This document shows positions 8,815 to 17,864 of a stretch of 64,000 nt of DNA, piece by piece (within the stretch, counting starts at the first letter, position 1; the number at the start of each line of letters is the position of its first letter). The translations under genes were made by a program, and so were the position numbers. The DNA is from Brachybacterium vulturis (lineage in GTDB: Bacteria > Actinomycetota > Actinomycetes > Actinomycetales > Dermabacteraceae), in the NCBI RefSeq assembly GCF_002407185.1, contig NZ_CP023563.1:1860001-1924000 (forward strand), read 5' to 3'. Under the pieces are notes generated by a model, which ran no database searches, was not told the DNA's origin, and saw nothing but the letters and a program-made list of their open reading frames with translations.

Positions 8815-9582
8815 TCAGCGGTCAGCAGGGTCCGAGGGGCCGGTGTCGACGGTGTCGGAGGAGATGTCCTCCCACAGCTCGTGGACACCCAGGCCGATCT
8901 CCCCGAGCATCCGTCGCAGCAGGGGCAGGGAGAGGCCCACCACCGCATGGGGGTCGCCCTGGACCTGCTCGATGAAGGGCCCCCCGATCCCGTCGAGGGT
9001 GAAGCCCCCGGCGACGCCGAGCGGTTCCCCGGTGGCGACGTAGGCCTCGATCTCCTCGTCGGAGAGGGCGGCGAAGTGCAGCTCGCAGCTCGCCGTCGCG
9101 CCGAAGGTGGCGCCCGTGCCGCCGTCCTCCGGGTCCCGGTCGTCGACCAGCCAGTGCCCGGAGTGCAGGATCCCGGTGCGGCCGCGCATCGCCCGCCAGC
9201 GCTGAACGGCCCGCTGCGCGGTCAGCGGCTTCCCGATCACCTCGCCGTCCAGCTCGAGCATCGAGTCGCAGCCGAGCACCACATAGCCGCCGTCGCTGCG
9301 GGCGGTCGCCGCGAGCGCCTTCTCCCGGGCGAGCAGCAGCACCTCGTCCGCGGCGGTCAGGACGTCCTGCGGGTCACCGGACTCCGCGGCCCGGGCACGG
9401 GCCCGGGCGAGGATCGCCTCCTCGTCGAGGTCGACGGGCAGTGCCGAGTGCTCGATGCGGGCCGCGCGCAGGGTGGCGCGGCGTCCCGCCGAGGCGGAGG
9501 CGAGCAGCAGCAGCGGGTCATGGTCCGTGACGTCCGTGACGTCCGTGACGTCAACGTCGCGAAGCGGCTCCGGGGTGCTCAT
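8815..9582 (-). CDS. maf: Maf-family nucleotide pyrophosphatase
   Basis: 255 residues. The Maf/YhdE fold starts at 'LLLASASAGRRATLRAA' and includes 'VLGCDSMLELDGEVIGKP', 'RTGILHSGHWLV' and 'GGFTLDGIGGPFIEQVQGD', matching the Maf motifs of dNTP/UTP pyrophosphatases that sanitise the nucleotide pool. About 24 extra residues precede the family start and include a Val-Thr-Asp triplet repeated three times, encoded by perfect 9-bp tandem repeats. The start codon overlaps the stop of the DUF885 gene (ATGA), which fixes the start despite the unusual extension. The pairing of maf with acyl-CoA carboxylase genes is conserved in actinobacteria. Confidence 0.92.
   Translation of the reverse strand: MSTPEPLRDVDVTDVTDVTDHDPLLLLASASAGRRATLRAARIEHSALPVDLDEEAILARARARAAESGDPQDVLTAADEVLLLAREKALAATARSDGGYVVLGCDSMLELDGEVIGKPLTAQRAVQRWRAMRGRTGILHSGHWLVDDRDPEDGGTGATFGATASCELHFAALSDEEIEAYVATGEPLGVAGGFTLDGIGGPFIEQVQGDPHAVVGLSLPLLRRMLGEIGLGVHELWEDISSDTVDTGPSDPADR
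9523..9549. repeat. Three perfect 9-bp tandem repeats (GTCCGTGAC) inside maf
   Basis: Copies lie at 9523-9531, 9532-9540 and 9541-9549. On the coding strand each adds the triplet Val-Thr-Asp to the Maf N-terminus, so slippage would change length without a frameshift. Confidence 0.85.
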
Positions 9583-11291
9583 CGCAGCGCCTCCTCGAGG
9601 ACGGACAGCGGCAGGCCACCGAGCTCCAGCGCACGGCGATGGAAGTCGCGGACGGGCGTTCCGGCGGACTCGGCATCCTGGCGCAGCTGCTCCCAGACCC
9701 GCTGGCCGATCTTGTAGGAGGGGGCCTGGCCCGGCCAGCCCAGGTAGCGGTGCAGCTCGAAGCGCTGCTCGGCCTCGGTCACGCCCCAGTGGGCGCTCAT
9801 GAAGTCCCAGGCCTTCTCGACGCTCCAGGCGCCGCCGGCGGATCCGGCGAGCCCCTCGGGCATGGGCAGCTCGCAGTGCAGGCCGATGTCCAGCACCACG
9901 CGGCCCGCCCGCAGCCGCTGCGCATCCAGCATGCCCAGCCGGTCGCCGTCATCGCCGAGGTATCCCAGCTGGTCCATCAGCCGCTCGGCGTACAGCGCCC
10001 AGCCCTCGCCGTGCCCGGAGACCCAGCACATCATCGCCCGCCACCGGTTCAGGGTGCTGGCCTGCAGGGTCTGCGTGCCCACCTGGAGGTGATGGCCGGG
10101 CACCCCTTCGTGGCAGACGGTCGTGGTCTCCAGCCACGTGTGGAACTCCGTGGTGCCGGACGGCACGTCCCACCACATCCGGCCCGGCCGCGTGAGGTCC
10201 TCGCTGGGGCCGGTGTAGTAGATGCCGCCGGAGCCGGTGCGGGCGATCCGGCACTCCAGGTGCCGCAGCGGCTCGGGGATGTCGAAGTGGGTCCCGGCCA
10301 GGTCGTCGATCGCCCGGTCGCTGAGGTCCTGCATCCAGGTGCGCAGCTCCTCGGTGCCGTGCAGCACTCGGGAGGGGTCGGCGTTCAGCGCCCGCTTCGC
10401 GGCGTCGACGGAGCTGCCGCCGCCATTGCCGGCGCGCCGGTTGATCCGCGCGGCCACCTCCTCCTGCTCGGCGACCACGGAGCGCAGCTCCTCGATGCCC
10501 CAGGCATAGGTCTCGTCGATGTCGATCGTGCTGCCCAGGAAGGTGCGGGAGGCCAGCGCGTAGGCGTCCCGGCCCACGGCGTCCCGCTCGGGGGCGCGCG
10601 GGGCGAGGCGTTCGAGCTGGTCGGCGAGGTCGAGATAGCCCTGGGCGGCGGTGCGGGCGGCCTGCGCGACCCGCTCGCGCTGGGGGCCGTCGCCCACGGC
10701 GTCACGGGCGAAGGCGGTGAAGAATCCGTCCTCGGCGGCGAAGCCGCGGGCCTGCTCCGCGCCGAGTCGCAGCTGCCGCCGGGCGGAGAGCACGCCGTGC
10801 TCGGCCGCCTCCTGGAGCGACTCGGCCCAGGTGCTGAGCGAACGCGGCAGCCCGAGCATCCGCTCGGCGATCACCTGCCAGTCCTCGGCGGTGTCGGTGG
10901 GCATCTGGTCGAGAGCATCTCGGGACTGCAGCGGCGAGGCGAGGTTGTTCACCGCGGCGATGTCGAGGCGCTGCTCGGCCCGCTCGATCTCCAGGCCCAG
11001 GCGCTCGGTGAGCGCGGCCCGGGTGACGGCGTCCACCGCGTCCTGGTCCGGGACCTCGGCGGCACGGGCGAGCAGGGTGCGGGCCGCGGCGGTGCGCTCG
11101 GCGACCGCGGCGGGGGAGTAGTCGGTCACCTCGGCGTCGTGACCGGGCAAGCCCAGGGCGGTGGCGAGGAACGGATCCAGGCGGGCGCTGAGGTCGACGT
11201 ACTGATCGGCCAGGGTGTCCAGGGCGGTGGCGGGACGGGGCGCGGAGGCGGGGCCGGGCGCGGCCGACGGTGCAGGAGGGGTCTCGGGCAT
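9579..11291 (-). CDS. DUF885-family putative metallopeptidase
   Basis: 570 residues, the usual length of DUF885 proteins. These are predicted zinc-dependent carboxypeptidase/collagenase-like enzymes of unknown substrate. The helical N-terminal half opens 'TALDTLADQYVDLSARLDPF'. Near residue 395 a zincin-like motif 'VCHEGVPGHHLQVGTQ' supplies the two His and Glu, with a downstream 'SGHGEGWALYAERLMDQLG' (second-shell Glu) and 'EAEQRFELHRYLGWPGQAPSYKIG'-like C-terminal segments typical of the family. No signal peptide is visible, so it is probably cytoplasmic. It overlaps maf by 4 bases and follows accE by 93 bp. Confidence 0.88.
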   Translation of the reverse strand: MPETPPAPSAAPGPASAPRPATALDTLADQYVDLSARLDPFLATALGLPGHDAEVTDYSPAAVAERTAAARTLLARAAEVPDQDAVDAVTRAALTERLGLEIERAEQRLDIAAVNNLASPLQSRDALDQMPTDTAEDWQVIAERMLGLPRSLSTWAESLQEAAEHGVLSARRQLRLGAEQARGFAAEDGFFTAFARDAVGDGPQRERVAQAARTAAQGYLDLADQLERLAPRAPERDAVGRDAYALASRTFLGSTIDIDETYAWGIEELRSVVAEQEEVAARINRRAGNGGGSSVDAAKRALNADPSRVLHGTEELRTWMQDLSDRAIDDLAGTHFDIPEPLRHLECRIARTGSGGIYYTGPSEDLTRPGRMWWDVPSGTTEFHTWLETTTVCHEGVPGHHLQVGTQTLQASTLNRWRAMMCWVSGHGEGWALYAERLMDQLGYLGDDGDRLGMLDAQRLRAGRVVLDIGLHCELPMPEGLAGSAGGAWSVEKAWDFMSAHWGVTEAEQRFELHRYLGWPGQAPSYKIGQRVWEQLRQDAESAGTPVRDFHRRALELGGLPLSVLEEALR

Positions 11292-11384
11292 GCGGGGCAG
11301 TCTAGTGCGCGGCAGGCGACCACTCGTGCGGAGCCCGCACGCGCCGGGACGGGTCCGGCCACTGCCGATCGGGCGGCGTCCCGC

Positions 11385-11690
11385 TCAGCGGTCGGAGAAC
11401 TGCCAGGCGGTGGGCGAGGGGCGAGAGCGCAGGCCGTGGGCGCGCGGATGGCAGTGCACGACGTCGTTCCACGCCCCCGCGCCGGCACCCCGGCCCTCGG
11501 CGAGCAGGCGCTCCTCCGCCTCGAGCCGGCTGGTCACGCTCATCGCGGAGACCACCACGGCGATGGCCGCGAGCTCGTCATCGCGCAGGTAGCCCTGCAC
11601 CAGACGCACGTCGGCGGGGCGCACGGCCGGTGCGTCCTCGGCACCGTCGGCGCCCTCCGCGGTGGGGCCGGAGGACCGTTGAGCGCTCAC
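11385..11690 (-). CDS. accE: Acyl-CoA carboxylase epsilon subunit
   Basis: 101 residues from a GTG start. The first 20 residues are low complexity. The core '[20 protein letters not shown]' is the small helix by which AccE-type subunits bridge alpha and beta carboxylase subunits, and the C-terminal '[20 protein letters not shown]' fits the proline-rich tail of actinobacterial AccE/PccE. The start overlaps the accD stop by 4 bases (GTGA), a typical arrangement. Its identity rests on motif and position, as the family is short and variable. Confidence 0.85.
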   Translation of the reverse strand: MSAQRSSGPTAEGADGAEDAPAVRPADVRLVQGYLRDDELAAIAVVVSAMSVTSRLEAEERLLAEGRGAGAGAWNDVVHCHPRAHGLRSRPSPTAWQFSDR

Positions 11691-13276
11691 AGCGGGATGT
11701 TCCCGTGCTTCTTGGTGGGCAGCGTGTCGCGTTTGGTGCGCAGCGCGCGCAGGGCGCGAGCCACCTCGAGCCGGGTCTCGGCGGGACGGATCACGCCATC
11801 GATCCAGCCCCGCTCGGCCGCCGTGTACGGGGTGGCGAACTGCTCCTCGTACTCGGCCTCGTACCGAGCACGGGCGGCCGCCACATCGCCGCCCTGCTCG
11901 GTGACCTCCCGGAGATCACCGCGGTGGAGGATGTTCACCGCGCCCTGCGAGCCCATCACCGCGATCTGTGCCGTGGGCCAGGCGAGGTTGATGTCCGCCC
12001 CCAGCTCCTTGGAGCCCATCACGATGTAGGCGCCGCCGTAGGCCTTGCGGGTGATGACGGTGATCAGCGGGACCGTCGCCTCCGCATAGGCGTACAGCAG
12101 CTTCGCGCCGCGCCGGATGATGCCGCCGTACTCCTGGTCGGTGCCGGGCAGGAAGCCGGGCACGTCCACGAAGGTCAGCACCGGGATGTTGTTGGCGTCG
12201 CACAGGCGCACGAAGCGGGCCGCCTTCTCCGAGGCGTCGATGTCCAGGGTGCCGGCCAGGTGCGAGGGCTGATTGGCGATGATGCCGACGCTGAAGCCCT
12301 CGACGCGACCGAAGCCCACCAGGATGTTCTGCGCGAACAGCGGCTGGACCTCGAGGAACTCCTCGTCATCGAGCACGGTGCGCAGCACCGAGAGCATGTC
12401 GTAGGGCTGATTCGGAGAGTCGGGCACCAGCGTGTCCAGCGCGGTGTCCGAGGCGGTGAGGGACTCCTCGACGGGCGCCGGGAACGAGGGCGCCGGGCTC
12501 AGCGTGTTGGCCGGCAGATAGCTCAGCAGGTCCTTGACGTACTCGATGGCCTCGGCCTCGTCGGGAGCCATGTAGTGGGCGACACCGGAGCGGGAGGAAT
12601 GGGTGCGTGCCCCGCCGAGCTCCTCGAAGCCGACGTCCTCGCCGGTGACGGTGCGGATCACGTCCGGGCCGGTGATGAACATGTGCGAGGTCTTCTCGAC
12701 CATCACGATGAGGTCCGTCAGGGCCGGGGAGTACACGGCACCGCCGGCGGCCGGCCCCATGATCAGGGAGATCTGCGGGATCACCCCGGAGGCGCGGGTG
12801 TTGCGCTTGAAGATGCCGGCGAACATGGCCAGCGAGGCCACGCCCTCCTGGATGCGGGCGCCGCCGCCGTCGAGGATGCCGATGATCGGCACGCCCGTGC
12901 TCAGGGCGAGATCCTGGATCTTCTGGATCTTGCGGCCGTGGGCCTCGCCGAGCGAACCGCCGAAGGCGGTGAAGTCCTGCGAGTACACGCAGACCTGACG
13001 GCCGTCGATGGTGCCGTAGCCGGTGATGATCCCGTCGCCGTCGGGGCGCTTGCGATCGATGCCGAAGCTGCGGGCCTGGTGGCGCACGAACCGATCGGTC
13101 TCCACGAAGGAGCCGTCGTCCAGCAGGTCGGAGATGCGTTCGCGGGCCGTCTTCTTGCCACGGGCGTGCTGCTTCTGCACTGCGATCTCATCAGCGGCGG
13201 AGACCGCGGCGGCATCGCGCTGGCGCAGGTCCTCGAGTCGCTGGGCGGTGGTGAGCGGCCGCGGGGCGTCGGTCAC
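11687..13276 (-). CDS. accD: Acyl-CoA carboxylase beta subunit (propionyl/acetyl-CoA carboxyltransferase)
   Basis: 529 residues from GTG at 13276, which has AGGAGG 4 bases upstream; an in-frame ATG at 13309 lacks a ribosome binding site. The N-terminal carboxyltransferase half begins '[20 protein letters not shown]' and holds '[20 protein letters not shown]' and '[17 protein letters not shown]'. The C-terminal half has '[20 protein letters not shown]' and '[18 protein letters not shown]', the crotonase-like loops that bind carboxybiotin and acyl-CoA. It resembles AccD5/PccB types that accept propionyl-CoA and acetyl-CoA. First gene of the minus-strand carboxylase operon, divergent from birA. 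Confidence 0.94.
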   Translation of the reverse strand: MTDAPRPLTTAQRLEDLRQRDAAAVSAADEIAVQKQHARGKKTARERISDLLDDGSFVETDRFVRHQARSFGIDRKRPDGDGIITGYGTIDGRQVCVYSQDFTAFGGSLGEAHGRKIQKIQDLALSTGVPIIGILDGGGARIQEGVASLAMFAGIFKRNTRASGVIPQISLIMGPAAGGAVYSPALTDLIVMVEKTSHMFITGPDVIRTVTGEDVGFEELGGARTHSSRSGVAHYMAPDEAEAIEYVKDLLSYLPANTLSPAPSFPAPVEESLTASDTALDTLVPDSPNQPYDMLSVLRTVLDDEEFLEVQPLFAQNILVGFGRVEGFSVGIIANQPSHLAGTLDIDASEKAARFVRLCDANNIPVLTFVDVPGFLPGTDQEYGGIIRRGAKLLYAYAEATVPLITVITRKAYGGAYIVMGSKELGADINLAWPTAQIAVMGSQGAVNILHRGDLREVTEQGGDVAAARARYEAEYEEQFATPYTAAERGWIDGVIRPAETRLEVARALRALRTKRDTLPTKKHGNIPL

Positions 13277-13457
13277 GGAGCCTCCTGCTGCGGCCTGCGA
13301 GGCCGCCATCTGTTCCGGCGGATGGACACCGGGATACTACGCTACCCACGTCCGACGGCGACGGCCGGTCCTCCGGCCGTGCGTGCCGTCATCGGATGCA
13401 GGGCAGAGCGCCGGGCACGACCCGGCAGCGGCCGACGAGACAGGAGGAGGGGGAGGC

Positions 13458-14369
13458 GTGAGGGAACGGACGGACGCCGCACCGGGAGGGCCGCTCGAGA
13501 TCCTCCGCAGGGATGCGGTCACCTCCACGCAGGACGAGGCCGCGCGCCGCGCCGCCGACGGGCAGCAGACGCCCTTCGCGCTCACCGCCCGGCACCAGAG
13601 CGGAGGGAGGGGACGGCTGGGCCGTTCCTTCGCGAGTCCCGACGGCGCGAGCCTCGCCCTCACCGTCGCGCACCGCAGCCGGCTCGCCGCCGACCGTCGC
13701 GGCTGGTTCTCCCTGGCCGCCGGGGTCGCGGCGATCGCCGCCCTCGACCAGGTGCTGGGGGCGACCGGGGAGGAGCGAGCCCGGATCGGGCTGAAATGGC
13801 CCAACGATCTGCACACCGCGGACGGCCGCAAGCTCGGCGGGATCCTCGTCGAGGGCCGCGGCCCGGACCTCGTGCTGCTGGGCATCGGCATCAACCTGCG
13901 CGGACCGGTCCTGCAGGCCGACGGTCGGGCCGTGCCCGGTGCGGCCTGGCTGCGCGGGGACGACGGCGTGCGCCCGGGCGCCGACGGGGCTGGGGACGGG
14001 GCGCTGCGGGAGCGTCTCGAGTCCGCGCTGGCCGCGGCCCTGGCCCAGGAGCTCTCCCGGCTGGAGTCCGCGGGGGGAGACGGGGTCTCGGCGGGCACGC
14101 ACGAGCGTTACACTATGACCTGCCTCACACTGGGGCGAGCGGTGCGGGTCGACCCCCTGGGGGAGGCGGGCATGGGCGGAGCGCACCCGTCCCCCCTGCA
14201 CGGCATCGCCCGGATGATCGACGAGCACGGCCGTCTGGTGATCGACCTCCCCGGGGGCGGCCGGACGGCAGTGGACATCGGTGATGTGCGGCATCTGCGA
14301 CCGGACGATCCCGTTCGGCCCACGACACGCGATGCGATGGCCATCGAGCAGGAGGAGCACGGCACGTGA
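13458..14369 (+). CDS. birA: Biotin--[acetyl-CoA-carboxylase] ligase, no DNA-binding domain
   Basis: 303 residues from GTG at 13458, preceded by a strong purine-rich AGGAGG site. It activates biotin with ATP and attaches it to the carrier lysine, here most likely that of AccA3. Visible motifs are 'TSTQDEA', 'RHQSGGRGRLGRSFASP' (biotinoyl-AMP loop), 'LKWPNDLHTADGRKLGGIL' and 'LGIGINLRG', with a small SH3-like C-terminal domain. There is no N-terminal helix-turn-helix, so it is a class I ligase and not the biotin repressor. Its stop overlaps the adenylate cyclase start (GTGA), coupling the two. Confidence 0.94.
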   Translation: MRERTDAAPGGPLEILRRDAVTSTQDEAARRAADGQQTPFALTARHQSGGRGRLGRSFASPDGASLALTVAHRSRLAADRRGWFSLAAGVAAIAALDQVLGATGEERARIGLKWPNDLHTADGRKLGGILVEGRGPDLVLLGIGINLRGPVLQADGRAVPGAAWLRGDDGVRPGADGAGDGALRERLESALAAALAQELSRLESAGGDGVSAGTHERYTMTCLTLGRAVRVDPLGEAGMGGAHPSPLHGIARMIDEHGRLVIDLPGGGRTAVDIGDVRHLRPDDPVRPTTRDAMAIEQEEHGT

Positions 14370-15565
14370 GCGGAGGCATGGAAGACCTGGAGAGCACGGA
14401 CCCCGCGGGGGGCGCCTCGGCGCAGGAGCCGGCGGCGCCGCGAGATGCCGTCCCGGTGGAGACCGCGGAGCTGCCTGATCTCTCGCAGGACGGTGCCGAG
14501 GCGGGCTCCCTGGACGATCAGGAGATCCTCGACCTCAATCGGCGCTTCGCGGCGGTGCGCCGCAGCGTCGGCGCGCTGGAGAAGATCCTGCTGCAGGGCC
14601 CGCGCAAGTACTCCCGCCGGGATCTCGCCCGGCAGCAGGACATCCCGGAGCGGCTCACCTCCGTCTACTGGCGGTCCCTCGGCTTCACCCCGGTCGACGA
14701 GGACACCGTGGTGTTCACCGATGAGGACGCCTATGCGATCGGCGATCTGGCCGCGATCGTCGAGGACGGCGTGATCAGCGAGCGCGCCTTCGCCAGCATC
14801 TCCCGCGGCATGGGCTTCCACATGGGGCGCCTGGCGATGTGGATCACCGAGGCGCTGGTGGATGAGGCGAAGTACGCCGACGGACTCGACGACGCCCAGG
14901 CGCGTCAGCAGATGCTCGACTCGATCCCGGAGCTGCTGGAGACCTTCGAATCGCAGGTGATGTTCACCTTCCGCCGCCAGCTCGCCGCCTATGCGGCCCG
15001 CGCCGGCAGCGAGGTGCTCCACCGCGACACCGACGAGCTGTTCCCGCTGCAGCGGGCCATCGGCTTCGCCGACCTGGTCCAGTTCACCCGGATCGCCCAG
15101 GACCTTCCCGGCACCGAGCTGGCCGACATGGTGGGGCGCTTCGAGTCCCTCAGCCGCGATGTCATCTCCGTCGGCGGCGGACGAGTGGTCAAGACGGTCG
15201 GCGACGAGATCATGTTCCTGGCCGACACGCCGGAGGACGGCGCCCAGATCGCCATCAGCCTCGCCGAGGCGATCACCGAGTCGCCCGAACTCCCGCCGAT
15301 CAGAGTGGGCCTGGCCTGGGGATCGATGTTCTCCCGCTACGGGGACGTCTTCGGCCCGATCGTGAACCTCGCCGCCCGGATGGAGTCGGTCGCCCGGCCC
15401 GGCGTGGTCGTGGTCGACGCGGACACCAGCGCCGCGGTCGAACAGGCGCTGCCCGGCGGTTTCTCGTTCACCGAGGGTGAGGAGGTCGAGCTCCACGGGA
15501 TCGGGACGATCCATGTCCGGGAGATGCGGCGCGACCGCTCCTCGCCCCTGGACATGGGCCTGTGA
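14366..15565 (+). CDS. Class III adenylate cyclase with N-terminal regulatory domain
   Basis: 399 residues. After an acidic N-terminus, residues 50-200 form a helical region ('YSRRDLARQQDIPERLTSVY', 'RGMGFHMGRLAMWITEAL') like the autoinhibitory, pH-responsive domain of M. tuberculosis Rv1264. Residues 225-385 are the cyclase homology domain. Metal-binding Asp lie in 'IGFADLVQFT' and 'VGDEIMF', the adenine-selecting Lys in 'VVKTVGDE' and its partner Asp in 'YGDVFGPIVNLAARM', which also supplies the transition-state Asn and Arg. All catalytic residues are present, so it should make cAMP. No transmembrane helix is seen. It is translationally coupled to birA. Confidence 0.9.
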   Translation: MSGGMEDLESTDPAGGASAQEPAAPRDAVPVETAELPDLSQDGAEAGSLDDQEILDLNRRFAAVRRSVGALEKILLQGPRKYSRRDLARQQDIPERLTSVYWRSLGFTPVDEDTVVFTDEDAYAIGDLAAIVEDGVISERAFASISRGMGFHMGRLAMWITEALVDEAKYADGLDDAQARQQMLDSIPELLETFESQVMFTFRRQLAAYAARAGSEVLHRDTDELFPLQRAIGFADLVQFTRIAQDLPGTELADMVGRFESLSRDVISVGGGRVVKTVGDEIMFLADTPEDGAQIAISLAEAITESPELPPIRVGLAWGSMFSRYGDVFGPIVNLAARMESVARPGVVVVDADTSAAVEQALPGGFSFTEGEEVELHGIGTIHVREMRRDRSSPLDMGL

Positions 15566-15674
15566 GCGGGCGCAGTGACCTCGGAGGTGTTCCTGACATC
15601 GCTCGACCTGTGATGATGGGGCCACGCCCGCCCGGACCCCGGTCCGGGCCAGACCCTGCTGGCATGATCATAGG

Positions 15675-16379
15675 ATGGACCGCGTGACACGACTGCTTCT
15701 CGTCGAGGACGACTCCGCCATCGCTGAACCGCTCTCCCGCGCGCTGGACCGGGAGGGATACACCGTCACGCGCGCCTCCCGAGGGATGGATGCGCTCGCG
15801 ATCGCCGCCGGGGCCGAGTCGATCGACCTGGTCATCCTGGACCTCGGACTGCCCGATCTGGACGGGCTCGAGGTCGCCCGGCGGCTGCGCAAGGGCGGGC
15901 TGGAATGCCCGATCCTGATCCTCACCGCCCGGGCCGACGAGGTCGATGCGGTGGTGGGCCTCGATGCCGGTGCCGATGACTACGTCACCAAGCCCTTCCG
16001 CCTCGGCGAGCTGCAGGCCCGCATCCGCGCGCTGATGCGGCGCTCCCAGGCGATGGAGGAGTCCGGCGACAGCTTCGATGTCAACGGGGTGACCCTGGAC
16101 GTCTCCGCCCGCCGCGCCTACGCCGACGGCGAGGAGCTGAGCCTCTCCGCGAAGGAGTACGACCTGCTCACCGTGCTGGTGCGGGAGTCCGGCAGCGTCG
16201 TCACCCGCGACGACCTGATGCGCGAGGTGTGGGGCGCCGAGTGGTGGGGCTCCACCAAGACCCTCGACATGCACATCTCCTGGCTGCGCCGCAAGCTCGG
16301 CGACGACGCCACCGATCCCCGCCGGATCACCACGGTGAGGGGTGTGGGCTTCCGCTTCGAGACCGGCGCGGTGAGCTGA
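15675..16379 (+). CDS. OmpR/PhoB-family response regulator
   Basis: 234 residues. The receiver domain has the acidic pair in 'LLLVEDDSAIAEPL', the phospho-acceptor Asp in 'LVILDLGLPDLDG', the Thr in 'LILTARADEV' and the Lys in 'DDYVTKPF'. The C-terminal winged helix holds 'LSAKEYDLLTVLVRESGSVV' and 'MHISWLRRKLGDD', typical of OmpR-type DNA binding. It is 3 bp upstream of the sensor kinase gene, with which it forms a two-component system. An in-frame GTG three codons downstream is an alternative start. The target genes are not deducible, but purK-purE and the wall-glycan genes follow on the same strand. Confidence 0.93.
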   Translation: MDRVTRLLLVEDDSAIAEPLSRALDREGYTVTRASRGMDALAIAAGAESIDLVILDLGLPDLDGLEVARRLRKGGLECPILILTARADEVDAVVGLDAGADDYVTKPFRLGELQARIRALMRRSQAMEESGDSFDVNGVTLDVSARRAYADGEELSLSAKEYDLLTVLVRESGSVVTRDDLMREVWGAEWWGSTKTLDMHISWLRRKLGDDATDPRRITTVRGVGFRFETGAVS

Positions 16380-16382
16380 CCC

Positions 16383-17846
16383 GTGCGGCAGCGCGTGCTG
16401 CAGGCCACCATCATCACCGTGCTGCTGGCCGTGCTCATGCTCGGCATCCCGCTGGGCTACTCCTGGCTCCAGCTCAACCGGCAGACGCTCAGCAACCAGG
16501 CGAACGTCATCCTCGACCAGGTGCGGGTCGATACGGAGACCCGGCTCCAGGAGGGCGGGGAGATCGACGAGGCGCTGCTGCAGCGGCACGTGGACGCGCA
16601 GACGGATCTGAACATCTCGGTCTCGGTCACCTACGACGGCACCGAGTACACGGCCGGTGAGCCGCCCGGGGAGGGCGGTGTGACGACCAACACCAACGGC
16701 GCCTTCGGGCAGTCCGTCTCGGTGCATATCCCGGAATCCGACGTGCGCGCCCATACCGCGAGCGCCTGGGTGCTGATCATCGTCGCCGGACTGGCGGCGC
16801 TCTCGATCGGCGTGTCGGTGGCGCTGTGGCAGGCGCAGCGCATCTCGATGCCGCTGGCCCGGCTCAGCCGGCGCGCCGAGGAGATGGGATCGGGACGCTC
16901 GCGCGGCCTCTGGCACCCCTCGGGCATCTCCGAGATCGACGACGTGGCCGAGGAGCTCGCCCGCTCCGGCGCGATGCTCAACGAGCGCCTCGAGGCCGAG
17001 AGCCGCCTCGCCTCCGACGCCTCCCACCAGCTGCGCACCCCGCTGACCGCCCTGTCGATGCGACTGGACGAGATCCTGGCCGTCAGCTCCGAGGAATGGG
17101 TGCGCGAGGAGGCCCGGATCTCGCTCGAGCAGATCGACCGCCTCACCGAAGTGGTCCACGACCTCATCAACGCCCCCCGGGCCTCCCAGCGCCGCACCCC
17201 CGGCGTGGTGGAGCTGCGCAGCGTGCTGACCCAGCAGAGCGAGGAGTGGTCCCCGGCCTATCGTCGGGCCGGCCGCGAGCTGCGGGTGCAGGTGCCGCGC
17301 TCCGCCGCGGTCTGGGGCTCGACCGGACCGCTCACCCAGGTCGTCGCGACCCTCATCGAGAACGCCCTCGCCCACGGGGGCGGCCGCACCACGGTCAAGG
17401 TGCGCCGCAACGACCACTCGACCGTCGTCGAGGTCGCCGACGAGGGCGGCGGGATCGACGCGGAGCTCGGGGCCCAGATCTTCGAGCGGTCCGTCTCCGG
17501 GCGCAGCTCGAGCGGCACCGGCGTGGGCCTGGCGCTGGCCCGCACCCTGGTCGAGGACGACGGCGGCCGGCTCGAACTGCTCACCGAGCAGCCGGCGACA
17601 TTCGGGGTGTTCCTGATCTCCGCCCCCGGCGACGAGGGCGGCCCGGGCGACGACCAGGATCTCAGGTCCGGGCGGCCGCACCGGGGCGGGCGCGAGGCCC
17701 GGGCCGGGCGCGGCGGCCGGGCTGCCCGCGCCGGACGCGCCGACATGTCACCGAGCGGCGTCACGGGCGCCCGCTCCGGCGGGGACGACCTCGACTCCCT
17801 GCCCCAGGGGTCCGTGGTGCGGCGCCGCCCGCGCTCGCGCGACTGA
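16383..17846 (+). CDS. Sensor histidine kinase with HAMP domain
   Basis: 487 residues from GTG. TM1 is near residues 8-28 ('IITVLLAVLMLGIPLGYSWL'), followed by an extracytoplasmic segment of about 95 residues and TM2 near 125-145. A HAMP linker follows ('QRISMPLARLSRRAEEMGSG'). The dimerisation domain has the phospho-acceptor His in 'DASHQLRTPLTALSMRLDEI', and the ATPase domain has N-box 'LIENALAHGGG', G-box 'VADEGGGID' and 'GTGVGLALARTLVEDDGG'. An Arg/Gly-rich C-terminal tail of about 75 residues is not part of the kinase fold. It is the partner of the preceding response regulator. The stimulus is probably sensed outside the membrane. Confidence 0.93.
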   Translation: MRQRVLQATIITVLLAVLMLGIPLGYSWLQLNRQTLSNQANVILDQVRVDTETRLQEGGEIDEALLQRHVDAQTDLNISVSVTYDGTEYTAGEPPGEGGVTTNTNGAFGQSVSVHIPESDVRAHTASAWVLIIVAGLAALSIGVSVALWQAQRISMPLARLSRRAEEMGSGRSRGLWHPSGISEIDDVAEELARSGAMLNERLEAESRLASDASHQLRTPLTALSMRLDEILAVSSEEWVREEARISLEQIDRLTEVVHDLINAPRASQRRTPGVVELRSVLTQQSEEWSPAYRRAGRELRVQVPRSAAVWGSTGPLTQVVATLIENALAHGGGRTTVKVRRNDHSTVVEVADEGGGIDAELGAQIFERSVSGRSSSGTGVGLALARTLVEDDGGRLELLTEQPATFGVFLISAPGDEGGPGDDQDLRSGRPHRGGREARAGRGGRAARAGRADMSPSGVTGARSGGDDLDSLPQGSVVRRRPRSRD

Positions 17847-17864
17847 CCTCGTACACTGGCCGCC

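Noticed and set aside
11630-14284. 884-codon plus-strand open frame opposite accD
   Set aside because: Antisense to accD and overlapping birA in another frame; no recognisable domain.
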